A stretch of DNA of 64,000 nt from Dictyoglomus sp. NZ13-RE01 (GTDB lineage: Bacteria > Dictyoglomota > Dictyoglomia > Dictyoglomales > Dictyoglomaceae): assembly GCA_002878375.1 (NCBI GenBank), contig NIRF01000010.1, forward strand, positions 1-64,000, written 5' to 3'. Within the stretch, counting starts at the first letter, position 1. Each line of letters begins with the position of its first letter. Under the pieces are notes generated by a model that saw nothing but the letters and a program-made list of their open reading frames with translations, had not been told where the DNA came from and ran no database searches. The position numbers and the translations under genes were made by a program. This document shows positions 52,528-60,790 of this stretch, one piece after another.

Positions 52528-53622
52528 TTAAAGTCTACAGAATTTATCTACTGCCCACATATAAAGCTTAATATTTTCCAAAGGAGTTCCTGAAGCTACA
52601 CTGCCCGCAGTACACTCTACAAAATTTCCATCCCCTCCTAAACACTCCATATCCCTTTTTACAATACTAATAATCTCCTCATAGGTACCATTTCTTAATG
52701 TAAAGGGAGGCATCTGTCCATAAATCTTAGCCTTTGGCATTGCGGTTCTAATCTCCTTAGGATGAATCTCAGGTCCAAAGTTCACCTCATTTATTCCTAA
52801 GTCATTTAATATGCCCATTAAGTGTTTCATATTACTATCGGAGTGCTGATATCTTAAGTGATGAGGAAGAGGAGCAAACTCCTTGAATATCCTTTCTAAA
52901 AAGGGAGCACAAAACTTCAAATATTTCTTTGGAGGAAACAAAAAACAATTATCATCCATAATAGAAAAACCATACTCCTGGTTTTTTGTTGCCTTTCTCA
53001 ATACTCTGCAGTACTCAATCAATTTTTCACATAAAACATTGTAAAATTCTAAGAGCAATTCCTCCTCTTCCATCATAAAAATGCATAAGTTTTCTGTTCC
53101 TAAAATGCTCGTAGCTAAAGTAGCAGGACCTCTACTTGAGCTTCCCAGTTTAATCTTTTTCCCTGTCTCCTTCTCATAAAGTTCCTTTTTCTCATAAAAA
53201 TCCTCTGGAAGAGCACATTCTTCCATATTAACCTTTTCCATTTTCTTTATCAATTCTTTCACATCATCAATATCTCTAACTTCGGAAACAAGCCAAGGAG
53301 TCCCTCCCTCTGTTAACACATACTTTGCTCCCATTAGTACCTCAAAACGGTTGGGAGATGGAGGTTCTACAGGATCTTCTGGATAAAATTTTCTGCCCAA
53401 TGCTTTTTCCAAAATTTGATTTGCCCTTTTATGGCAATCCAATCTATAGTTATAGTCAGTATAATATCTTATCGTGGATTCAATATCTATTAATTCAAAA
53501 AGGAAATGGTCATCAAGCCAATAAAAAATAGGAATCCTGGTTTTATTTTGAAAATTCCTTAAACAGTAATCGTTTTCTTCCCAAAACTCTTTTAGGTCAA
53601 AATTTTCAAGATCTATTTTCAT
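52528..53622 (-). CDS. Uroporphyrinogen decarboxylase (UroD) family protein
   Basis: A 364-residue TIM-barrel protein of the UroD/corrinoid methyltransferase superfamily. The C-terminal half has the family pattern (RYQHSDSNMKHLMGILNDLGINEVNFGPEI, then KIYGQMPPFTLRNGTYEEI). It is not a standard haem-pathway HemE: the N-terminal substrate block of HemE is absent. Relatives include methyltransferases acting on corrinoids and many uncharacterised proteins beside sugar genes. It precedes the beta-glucuronidase gene. A -10-like TATCAT ends 7 bases before its ATG with no ribosome binding site, so its mRNA may be leaderless. Confidence 0.8.
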   Translation of the reverse strand: MKIDLENFDLKEFWEENDYCLRNFQNKTRIPIFYWLDDHFLFELIDIESTIRYYTDYNYRLDCHKRANQILEKALGRKFYPEDPVEPPSPNRFEVLMGAKYVLTEGGTPWLVSEVRDIDDVKELIKKMEKVNMEECALPEDFYEKKELYEKETGKKIKLGSSSRGPATLATSILGTENLCIFMMEEEELLLEFYNVLCEKLIEYCRVLRKATKNQEYGFSIMDDNCFLFPPKKYLKFCAPFLERIFKEFAPLPHHLRYQHSDSNMKHLMGILNDLGINEVNFGPEIHPKEIRTAMPKAKIYGQMPPFTLRNGTYEEIISIVKRDMECLGGDGNFVECTAGSVASGTPLENIKLYMWAVDKFCRL

Positions 53623-53629
53623 AGGATTA

Positions 53630-53659
53630 ATGATAACATATAAGAAATTTTGGTGTAAA
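53630..53659 (-). promoter_or_regulatory. Promoter of the UroD/GH2 operon, predicted leaderless
   Basis: On the minus strand TTTACA (complement of 53654-53659), an 18-base spacer and TATCAT (complement of 53630-53635) precede ATG 53622 by 7 bases (TAATCCT). No Shine-Dalgarno can fit in the transcript. Confidence 0.65.
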
Positions 53660-53694
53660 GAGAAGAACTTTCCATTAGTAAATTAACTTTTTTG

Positions 53695-53723
53695 TTCATA
53701 AAAATCTTTTCCATTGATATAAT
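53695..53723 (+). promoter_or_regulatory. Promoter of the SDR/GH20 operon
   Basis: TATAAT at 53718-53723 with TTCATA at 53695-53700 (17-base spacer) or TTGTTC at 53692-53697 (20-base spacer). A normal leader of about 35 bases follows, with AAAGGAGG before ATG 53766. Confidence 0.6.
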
Positions 53724-53765
53724 ATAAAAAGATAGTTTTTAAAACAAACAAAAGGAGGATTTGTT

Positions 53766-54461
53766 ATGTACAATGTGCTTATCACAGGTGCCTCAAAGGG
53801 TTTAGGTTTTTCCCTCACAAGGATATATCTTGAAAGAGGTCATAAAGTTATTGCCACTTATAGACAGAATTTAGAGTATTTAGAGGAGATAAAGGATAAA
53901 TATGAGAATCTGATATTGTATCCCATGGATGTAGCCTCTGAGGAGTCTGTGAGAACCGCCTATAATTTTATAAGCAGTAAAGTGCCTGCCATAGATATAC
54001 TCATAAACAATGCAGCGATATATATTGAGGATAGAACAAGGACCATAGAAAATATAGATATTGATAGAGTGGTTTGGACTCTTAATGTAAATGCAGTGGG
54101 ACCTCTTAGAGTACTAAAGTATTTCTATCCTTTAGTGGAAAAGGGGAATAAAAAGCTCATAATAAATGTATCATCTGAGGCAGGAAGTATAGGAAACTGC
54201 TGGAGAGATAGGGAGTATGGATACTGCATGTCAAAATCCGCTCTGAATATGGCATCCGCCATATTACAAAATTATGGAAAGGAGAAAAACATTAAGGTCC
54301 TTGTAATACATCCAGGATGGATGAGAACCGATATGGGTGGAAAAGATGCAGATATCTCACCCGATGAGGCAGGGGAAGGCATATATTCTTTGTCTATGAA
54401 GGATTGGAAGATCGATAAAGATATTTATATGGATTACAAAGGAAATAAAATGCCCTGGTAA
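53766..54461 (+). CDS. SDR family oxidoreductase
   Basis: A 231-residue short-chain dehydrogenase. It shows the glycine motif LITGASKGLG at residues 4-13, NNAAIY in the fourth-strand position, INVSSEAGSI with the catalytic Ser, and YCMSKSALNMA with the Tyr and Lys. An Arg after the second strand (ATYRQN) suggests NADPH. The substrate is unknown. The gene lies 18 bases upstream of the GH20 gene, so it may act on a sugar that enzyme releases. Confidence 0.85.
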   Translation: MYNVLITGASKGLGFSLTRIYLERGHKVIATYRQNLEYLEEIKDKYENLILYPMDVASEESVRTAYNFISSKVPAIDILINNAAIYIEDRTRTIENIDIDRVVWTLNVNAVGPLRVLKYFYPLVEKGNKKLIINVSSEAGSIGNCWRDREYGYCMSKSALNMASAILQNYGKEKNIKVLVIHPGWMRTDMGGKDADISPDEAGEGIYSLSMKDWKIDKDIYMDYKGNKMPW

Positions 54462-54479
54462 AAAAGGGAGGTATTTTTT

Positions 54480-56204
54480 ATGAGTGAAAGAATTTACATT
54501 GTTCCTGAGCCAAAAAGGATGAGTTTTTCTGGAAGATGGTTTCCCTTTGATGGCTTTGAAAATTTACCAGATTTTATCTCAAGGGAGTTTAATATTCCAA
54601 AAGGAAGCTGGAGAATTGAAAAGATTGATAGAGAAGGGATAGGAGTAGAAATAAAGGAAAAAATTGTGAATATATGGGGAAACGAACATATTTGCTATGC
54701 TACTCTCATTCAAATCCTAATGCAAAAAAAGAATATAATGCCTGAGGTAGAGATTGAGGAGGAATTTTCATTCTCCTTTAGAGGATACCACTTGGATATT
54801 GCAAGAGGAGGAGTACCAAAGGTAGAAACCCTAAAGAACTTACTAAAATGGCTCTTTTTATTAAAATATAACTATTTTGCGATATACTTTGAAGATCTTT
54901 TCCCATGGAGAAAATATCCACAAATTGGAAGATTAAGAGGAAGAATGACGGAAGAAGAGCTAAAAGAGGTCATATATTTTGGGAAAAATCTTGGGATAGA
55001 GGTTTTTCCATCCTTGGAGCTTTGTGGACATATGGAGCATATCTTATCTCTTCCCGACTTTAGGACCTTTAGTGAGTGGCATAGACCCCAAGAGGGATGT
55101 CTAAACGTTTCCAATGAATCAGCAAGATCCTTTGCCTATGACCTATTGAAAGAAGTTTTAGATTTCTTCCCATCAAAGTACATATTAATAGGGGGAGATG
55201 AAACCTGGGCTTTGGGAAGAGGAAGGAGCCTGGATAAAAAAGGTATTTTTGAGGGACCATCCCTTTATGAGATGCATCATAGAAACATGGTAAATATTGT
55301 GAAGGAGAAAAATAAGGAGCCCATCCTATGGGGAGATATGCTTACAGGTATGTATCTCACAGAAGAGGAGAGAGAAAGATGGAAGGTGGCTTTAGAGAGC
55401 GAAATATGGGATGAGGTGATAATCGCCAATTGGGACTATAGTGCTAACTCCATAGAGCATTTTAGAAATAAGATAAATCTATTTGGGAAAAGAAAGGCAA
55501 AGGAGCTTGCATGTCCAGGGCTTGCCAACTGGAATAGGTATTATCCAAACTTTGATATGGCACTAACAAACTTGAAAAACTTCTTGCTCCCTGCAAAGGA
55601 GGAAAAACTGCCAGGTTTTCTGGTTACTGCCTGGGGAGATGATGGGGAGGAGTGTTTATTCTCCTTCTTAGACCCTCTAATTCTTGCCAGCATGGAAATA
55701 GCGGAAGGGGATGGAAACTGGGAGGATAAATGGGTTGCCCTTACAGGTGAAGAGAAAGAAGTTTTAGATTTAAGAAAGGATTTTGGAAATACTATAATCT
55801 CAGAAACTTTAAAGCATGTTCTCTTTAAGGATTTTACCTATAGGTATTACACAGAAATAGTGGCAAGTAAAGCATCTGAGAGGAAGAAAACAGGGGACTT
55901 TTGGATGGACTATTACATGAGCTTACTTGATAACTTAGCTAATAAGGAAAAATTAATAGAAATTTATGAAAAGGTGTATGAAAAGGCAAACAAACCCAAT
56001 CTTCCTGAGGATCTATCCTTAATAAGGGATCTAATTGGGATAGGTATTAATAGATTAAAGAATAAAAATAATTCAGCGGAGTTTATTGCAGTCTCCTATA
56101 AGTATAAAAAGCTATGGCTTTCTGAAAGGAAAGAAGAGGGCTTAGAAAATATTATTACAAGGTTTTGGGGCTCTGCAGGAAGGGCGGACTTAGAGATCAT
56201 CTAA
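54480..56204 (+). CDS. Glycoside hydrolase family 20 beta-hexosaminidase-like protein
   Basis: A 574-residue intracellular GH20-type protein. A short N-terminal GH20b-like domain ends near residue 95. The TIM barrel begins SFRGYHLDIARGGVPKVETLKNLLKWL, and YILIGGDETWALGRG holds the catalytic pair Asp240-Glu241. LGIEVFPSLELCGHMEHIL is also characteristic. It has no signal peptide and carries an extra alpha-helical C-terminus of about 140 residues. It would remove terminal N-acetylhexosamine; murQ 4 kb away suggests use of amino sugars. Its last 15 bases overlap the convergent metallophosphoesterase gene. Confidence 0.82.
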   Translation: MSERIYIVPEPKRMSFSGRWFPFDGFENLPDFISREFNIPKGSWRIEKIDREGIGVEIKEKIVNIWGNEHICYATLIQILMQKKNIMPEVEIEEEFSFSFRGYHLDIARGGVPKVETLKNLLKWLFLLKYNYFAIYFEDLFPWRKYPQIGRLRGRMTEEELKEVIYFGKNLGIEVFPSLELCGHMEHILSLPDFRTFSEWHRPQEGCLNVSNESARSFAYDLLKEVLDFFPSKYILIGGDETWALGRGRSLDKKGIFEGPSLYEMHHRNMVNIVKEKNKEPILWGDMLTGMYLTEEERERWKVALESEIWDEVIIANWDYSANSIEHFRNKINLFGKRKAKELACPGLANWNRYYPNFDMALTNLKNFLLPAKEEKLPGFLVTAWGDDGEECLFSFLDPLILASMEIAEGDGNWEDKWVALTGEEKEVLDLRKDFGNTIISETLKHVLFKDFTYRYYTEIVASKASERKKTGDFWMDYYMSLLDNLANKEKLIEIYEKVYEKANKPNLPEDLSLIRDLIGIGINRLKNKNNSAEFIAVSYKYKKLWLSERKEEGLENIITRFWGSAGRADLEII

Positions 56205-56954
56205 AGTAATCTTCTTATCAATTATTTTATCGTTAACCTCTATAAGGATAAAGTGAGGATTTCCAGCCTCATAAATGGAGGTGTGGGGGATACTTCCCCC
56301 ACTCCCCGATATTATGTATGTTACATTTCCAACCCTTTTCCTAAAATATAGATGAATATGTCCTGAGAATACATATTTTACTTTCTCTCTCTCAAAAAGA
56401 TCCATGAGAATTTTTGTCTCTTTTAAATCGTGTCCTAAATAGGGATAAAATCTTCTGAAAAACTCCAATATAGGTGGAAGGACAAGTGGTCTATGCATAA
56501 AAACAAACTTAACTTTATCCCCCGAAGAACTTAAAACCTCCTTTAGCCAATTTATCTGCTCCTCTCCCAATCTTCCCAAAGCATTATTAAGGATGATGAA
56601 TCTTGCATTCTCAAAGTCAAAATAATAATATAAAGGTCTTCCTGTAAAATCCTTGAAATTTTTACCACCATCCTTTGATATATCATTATTCCCAGGCACA
56701 AAATATATAGGGATTGGAGAAGAGGAGAATTGTTTCTTAACTAATTCAAGTTCATTTCCTTCCCAGCTATTTATAAAATCTCCTAAGTGAATTATAAAAT
56801 TAGCGGATGTGCTATATATTTTATTTAGAAGAAGAGCTGTTATGCTTGGTATTCCATCATAACCCTCACTATCCCCTATAACCGCAAACTCAAAGGCATA
56901 GGAGTAGGAAGTAAAAATCAAGCAAAATATAAAGATAATTAGAATAAATTTCAT
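56190..56954 (-). CDS. Exported metallophosphoesterase with altered GNHD motif
   Basis: A 254-residue exported protein (signal peptide residues 1-20), paralogous to the gene at 45369-46121. Motifs are FAVIGDSE, IIHLGDF, FVPGNNDI, FMHRPL and FSGHIHLY. The third motif reads GNND, with Asn90 replacing the invariant His that acts in catalysis; the paralogue keeps GNHD. It may therefore have reduced or altered activity. Its start overlaps the stop of the GH130 gene by 4 bases, so the two are coupled. Confidence 0.88.
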   Translation of the reverse strand: MKFILIIFIFCLIFTSYSYAFEFAVIGDSEGYDGIPSITALLLNKIYSTSANFIIHLGDFINSWEGNELELVKKQFSSSPIPIYFVPGNNDISKDGGKNFKDFTGRPLYYYFDFENARFIILNNALGRLGEEQINWLKEVLSSSGDKVKFVFMHRPLVLPPILEFFRRFYPYLGHDLKETKILMDLFEREKVKYVFSGHIHLYFRKRVGNVTYIISGSGGSIPHTSIYEAGNPHFILIEVNDKIIDKKITLDDL

Positions 56955-58966
56955 AGCTCCTTAGGAACTAAATCTCCAATCCTTCCTTCTGCAAGAGCCA
57001 TTACCTCATCCGCTCCACCGTAATAAACAAGGATCTCATCATTCTCATCCAATATTTCTGTAGAGTCTTTGTACTTTGGTACAACCCCACAGGTAAAGAC
57101 TACTTCAGGCACCCATCCCTCTACCTCATAATATTCCTCAGGCTCTAAGATGGGATATGGAGAGCGATATATTACCTTTTCTGGATTTTCCAAAGAGGTA
57201 ATCACTATACCTAAGGCATATGCCTTTTTCCCTTTCCATCTTCCTACCCCATGATAGATATGTAGCCATCCAAACTTAGTCTTTAGAGGGGGTGCTCCTG
57301 CCCCTATTTTCTCGCTATCCCAGTAGTTTGGACGTGGCATTAAAAAGGTTCTTCCCACAGTTGCTCCTTTATATGGGATCTCGTGGGTAAATAAGATCTG
57401 CATATCAGGAGGAATCCTATGGATCAAAGCTACCTTCTGATGGTATAGTTCTGGGAAAAGATTTATAAAGTTTCCTTTATACTCCTTCTCTCCCAATTTT
57501 ATATCATCTTTTCTCTCCTCAACGGGGAATAATACTGCATCCTTATCATCAAGCCCCTTAAAAATAGGACCATTTCTCTCCCAAACCCTTTTCCACTCCT
57601 CATAGGATTTGAATTCCTTTACACCCCTTAAAAAGTCATCTATATGGATCTTTGTTAGAGAAAGCTGAATTAAATCTCCATAGGATGTATAAGTCATATA
57701 TAGATAGTTGTTTATTAGGTAGATTCTTGGGTCCTCTGTTCCTCCAAGCTCCCTTAACATGCCTAAGTGCTTCAACTGCCAATCCTTTCTTTTCTGCAAT
57801 CTCTTAGGAGACTCATACTCTTCTTCTGGTCCAAAAATTGGGAAAGGAAGTCTTCCATCCTCCTTGTATCCATCTCTACTCCACCAAAGCCCAATTCTTG
57901 AGAAACCGTCCTCTCCCAATGCCCTGTAAAAAATATAGGTAACTCCGTTTAATCTAATGGCTCCTGCATTGTAAACTAATCTCTCCCAATGAATCTTTTC
58001 TCCCTTTACATCAATGGTCAAGTCGTATCTCGCCTTAAACAAGGGATTACCAGTAAAGCGCTTTAATTTTCCTCCTCGAGGATAACTCTTTGGATTTAGA
58101 ATCTCATCAAAGATGTATAAAAACTGACTTCCTACCCTCTCTGGTGAATGTCCATAGGCAATACCTTGATAATACTTTAATATATCCTCTCTTTCTTCCC
58201 CATTTCTCAATAACTCTTTGACCTTATCTACTATGTTATCCTCATTATATCTTAGACTTTCAAGATACTCATATTTTAACCTGCCTACATCTCTTACAAG
58301 AACTACCGCTCCTCCTGTAATTACCTGATAAAAAAGTACAGGATATTCCTCCTCCTTCTGATACAAAATTACCAGTTTTGCAGATTGAGTATACTTAACA
58401 ATATCCTTCCAAGAGTTAACAACCCTAAAATCTATTTCAATATCCTTAAATTCCTCTCTTAACTTATTCTCCTCCTCCAAAGAAAAGCAAATCCCCAATA
58501 AATATATGGATGGGTCCTCCTTCAAGATCTTTATTTTACCTTTTAACGGAGAATAATCACCTAAAAGAATAATAATATTTTTATCCTGGGGAAGATTAAG
58601 CTCCCTTACTATCTCCTCCTTAGAATACTCTTCTACACTATAATAGGGAATTTCTACTTTATAAGTTCTTTTATCCTCCGATGGAACAAAGGATATTATG
58701 GCGGACCAAATAGATGAATAAAGGGCACTATACTCTTCTCCCCAAGGATTTAGGAGAATCTTTTTTGAACTAAATTTTTCTAATTCTTTTAGAATATTAT
58801 CCCAATCTAAATCTTTCTTCCCCAAAACCAAAAAAATACTGTATCCTTCTTCCCCCTTATAATCGAAAGAGACCTTAACTTTATACCCCTCTTTTTCCCA
58901 CCAATCTAATATAGGTACCAGGTAATCTTCCTTACCTAAGACTAAAATTCCGCTCCCCTTCTCCAT
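56951..58966 (-). CDS. GH130 mannoside phosphorylase/hydrolase with N-terminal glycosyltransferase-like domain
   Basis: A 671-residue protein; ATG 58966 is preferred over GTG 58972 because GGAGGA is correctly spaced from it. The C-terminal 370 residues are a GH130 five-bladed propeller: LVYNAGAIRLNGVTYIFYRA, GGTEDPRIYL with the catalytic Asp, KDAVLFP, IGAGAPPL, YHGVGRWKG and VVFTCGVV followed by YYGGAD. GH130 enzymes phosphorolyse beta-mannosides. The first 290 residues look like the C-terminal half of a GT-B glycosyltransferase (NIIILLGDYSPLKGKIKIL, VITGGAVVLVRDVG). No signal peptide. Confidence 0.8.
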   Translation of the reverse strand: MEKGSGILVLGKEDYLVPILDWWEKEGYKVKVSFDYKGEEGYSIFLVLGKKDLDWDNILKELEKFSSKKILLNPWGEEYSALYSSIWSAIISFVPSEDKRTYKVEIPYYSVEEYSKEEIVRELNLPQDKNIIILLGDYSPLKGKIKILKEDPSIYLLGICFSLEEENKLREEFKDIEIDFRVVNSWKDIVKYTQSAKLVILYQKEEEYPVLFYQVITGGAVVLVRDVGRLKYEYLESLRYNEDNIVDKVKELLRNGEEREDILKYYQGIAYGHSPERVGSQFLYIFDEILNPKSYPRGGKLKRFTGNPLFKARYDLTIDVKGEKIHWERLVYNAGAIRLNGVTYIFYRALGEDGFSRIGLWWSRDGYKEDGRLPFPIFGPEEEYESPKRLQKRKDWQLKHLGMLRELGGTEDPRIYLINNYLYMTYTSYGDLIQLSLTKIHIDDFLRGVKEFKSYEEWKRVWERNGPIFKGLDDKDAVLFPVEERKDDIKLGEKEYKGNFINLFPELYHQKVALIHRIPPDMQILFTHEIPYKGATVGRTFLMPRPNYWDSEKIGAGAPPLKTKFGWLHIYHGVGRWKGKKAYALGIVITSLENPEKVIYRSPYPILEPEEYYEVEGWVPEVVFTCGVVPKYKDSTEILDENDEILVYYGGADEVMALAEGRIGDLVPKEL

Positions 58967-59006
58967 AAACACTCCTCCAAAATTACATTTTTTACTAACC
59001 CACTAA

Positions 59007-59034
59007 ATTATATGAAATGGCATAAATAAATCAA
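59007..59034 (-). promoter_or_regulatory. Promoter of the GH130/metallophosphoesterase operon
   Basis: On the minus strand TTGATT (complement of 59029-59034), a 16-base spacer and TATAAT (complement of 59007-59012). A leader of about 35 bases with GGAGGA before ATG 58966 follows. No equally clear promoter for the divergent nth gene was found. Confidence 0.6.
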
Positions 59035-59045
59035 GGGGAAAATCT

Positions 59046-59753
59046 ATGTCTTTTTATTGTCTACAATTCTTAAATGAAATAGAATATAGATCTATGAAGG
59101 GTGCATTGGATTTTGACTATGTTATTCCAAAAATTGAAGAAGAGGTATCCAAATTTACTGATCCTGTAATTACAAGGGTAAGAAAAAAGGATAAGGATCC
59201 TTTTAAGATCCTTATTGGAACCATCTTAAGCTTAAGAACAAAGGACAAAACTACCGAGGAGGCAGTTGAAAGACTTTTTAATGTAGTAAAAGGACCTGAG
59301 GATCTTCTGAATCTACCCACAGATGTTATTGAAAAACTCATATATCCTGTAGGTTTTTATAAAAGGAAGGCAATTTTAATTAAGGAGATTGCAAAAACAA
59401 TAATAGAAAATTATGGAGGGATGGTACCGAGAAGCATTGATGAGCTTATTAAGATAAAAGGGGTAGGGAGAAAAACTGCAAACTTGGTAATCACAGAAGC
59501 CTTTGATGATTATGGAATATGTGTGGACACCCATGTGCATAGGATTTCAAATAGAATTGGCTGGGTTAGGACAAAAACTCCTGAAAAAACAGAGCTGGAG
59601 CTAAGAAAGGTCCTTCCCAAAAAATATTGGAAAAAGATTAATCCAATTCTTGTTTCTTTTGGGCAAAATATATGCAAGCCTATAAGTCCCCTTTGCTCCT
59701 CATGCCCCATTAACGACATATGTCCTAAAATTGGCGTAAAAAATCATAGGTAA
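59046..59753 (+). CDS. nth: Endonuclease III family DNA glycosylase/lyase
   Basis: A 235-residue base-excision repair enzyme acting on oxidised pyrimidines. Its helix-hairpin-helix is [12 protein letters not shown] with the catalytic Lys nearby, and the catalytic Asp is in [16 protein letters not shown]. The C-terminal [17 protein letters not shown] carries four Cys for a [4Fe-4S] cluster with the usual 6-2-5 spacing. AAGGGG before ATG 59046 supports the start. The N-terminus is about 20 residues longer than in E. coli Nth; an inner ATG at 59097 is possible. Confidence 0.93.
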   Translation: MSFYCLQFLNEIEYRSMKGALDFDYVIPKIEEEVSKFTDPVITRVRKKDKDPFKILIGTILSLRTKDKTTEEAVERLFNVVKGPEDLLNLPTDVIEKLIYPVGFYKRKAILIKEIAKTIIENYGGMVPRSIDELIKIKGVGRKTANLVITEAFDDYGICVDTHVHRISNRIGWVRTKTPEKTELELRKVLPKKYWKKINPILVSFGQNICKPISPLCSSCPINDICPKIGVKNHR

Positions 59754-59758
59754 AAAAC

Positions 59759-59787
59759 TTTTCTTTATAAATAAGATTTTGTATAAT
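59759..59787 (+). promoter_or_regulatory. Promoter of the dehydratase-like operon, predicted leaderless
   Basis: TATAAT at 59782-59787 ends 7 bases (TTTTGCT) before ATG 59795, with another ATG at 59798. The -35 is weak (TTTTCT, 59759-59764, 17-base spacer). There is no ribosome binding site before either ATG. Confidence 0.65.
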
Positions 59788-59794
59788 TTTTGCT

Positions 59795-60790
59795 ATGATG
59801 GGGGAAATAAAAGAGCTTTATAATGAAAGTAAAATAGAAAATATAAATTCAAGCTCATCAGTCTTTTATTTTTGTGCCTATGTGCCCCAGGAGCTTATCC
59901 ATTCTGCAGGATACAATCCTTTCCGTTTTATACCAACTCCCACATACTTTGAAAGGACCGATGAGTACCTACCAAAATATCTATGCCCATACCTCAGAGC
60001 TACAACCGAAGAAATATTAAGAAGAGAGATAAAAATTCCAAGAGCAATATTTACCGATGCCTGTGACTCCTCTAAGAGGATATATGAGGTATGGAAATTC
60101 CTAAATATGGCGGAAGAGATCTTTTTCCTTCAAGTGCCCTTTGGAGAAGAAGAGGAAGACATTTTATATTTCTCAGAACAACTGAAAAGACTATTTTTTA
60201 GCCTTAATGAGAATGGAAAGATCGAGGATATAGAAAGATCAATAGACCTTTATAATTTAGGGAGGAAGAAAGCCCAAAATATGCCCTTTTCCCACATATT
60301 ATTTCACTCCATGAATATCAATGATTTTTTAAATATATCTTGGGAATGGAAAGAAAATAAGCCTAAGTTTTATCTTTACTCCACCATGTATCCCTTAGAG
60401 CTTATTGAATATATTCATGATATGGATATAAACATAGTTTTTGACGATTCATGCTTTGGAATTAGAACATTGGAAGAGATTAAGCCAGTATCTAAAGATC
60501 CCTTCTATAATCTTGCCTATTATTACATGAAAAGAGAAGGATGCGTAAGAAGGAGAAATCTAAAGGATAAGGTCTCTCAGATTAAGGAGAGAATATTAAA
60601 AGAAAAAGTTAAAGGCGTTATATTTTACTCATTAAAATTCTGTGATCCCATCCTTTTCTATATACCTCTATTAGTGAGAGAACTAAAAAAAGAAGGAATT
60701 CCTACCCTTTTATTGGAGGATGACTATACCTTAGGGATAAAAGAGCAGATTAGAACGAGATTAGAAGCTTTTCTGGAGATGGTATTATGA
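59795..60790 (+). CDS. 2-hydroxyacyl-CoA dehydratase family protein (HgdB/BcrC type), smaller subunit
   Basis: A 331-residue iron-sulfur protein of the 2-hydroxyacyl-CoA dehydratase/benzoyl-CoA reductase family. Three conserved Cys for a [4Fe-4S] cluster are visible in LCPYLRATTEE, FTDACDSS and LKFCDPILFY. The C-terminus LLVRELKKEGIPTLLLEDDY and EQIRTRLEAFLEM is the family hallmark. It overlaps the second subunit gene by 4 bases (ATGA). No CoA-transferase or amino-acid gene is adjacent, so an acyl-CoA substrate is not implied by context. Translation seems to start at the very 5' end of the mRNA. Confidence 0.85.
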   Translation: MMGEIKELYNESKIENINSSSSVFYFCAYVPQELIHSAGYNPFRFIPTPTYFERTDEYLPKYLCPYLRATTEEILRREIKIPRAIFTDACDSSKRIYEVWKFLNMAEEIFFLQVPFGEEEEDILYFSEQLKRLFFSLNENGKIEDIERSIDLYNLGRKKAQNMPFSHILFHSMNINDFLNISWEWKENKPKFYLYSTMYPLELIEYIHDMDINIVFDDSCFGIRTLEEIKPVSKDPFYNLAYYYMKREGCVRRRNLKDKVSQIKERILKEKVKGVIFYSLKFCDPILFYIPLLVRELKKEGIPTLLLEDDYTLGIKEQIRTRLEAFLEMVL

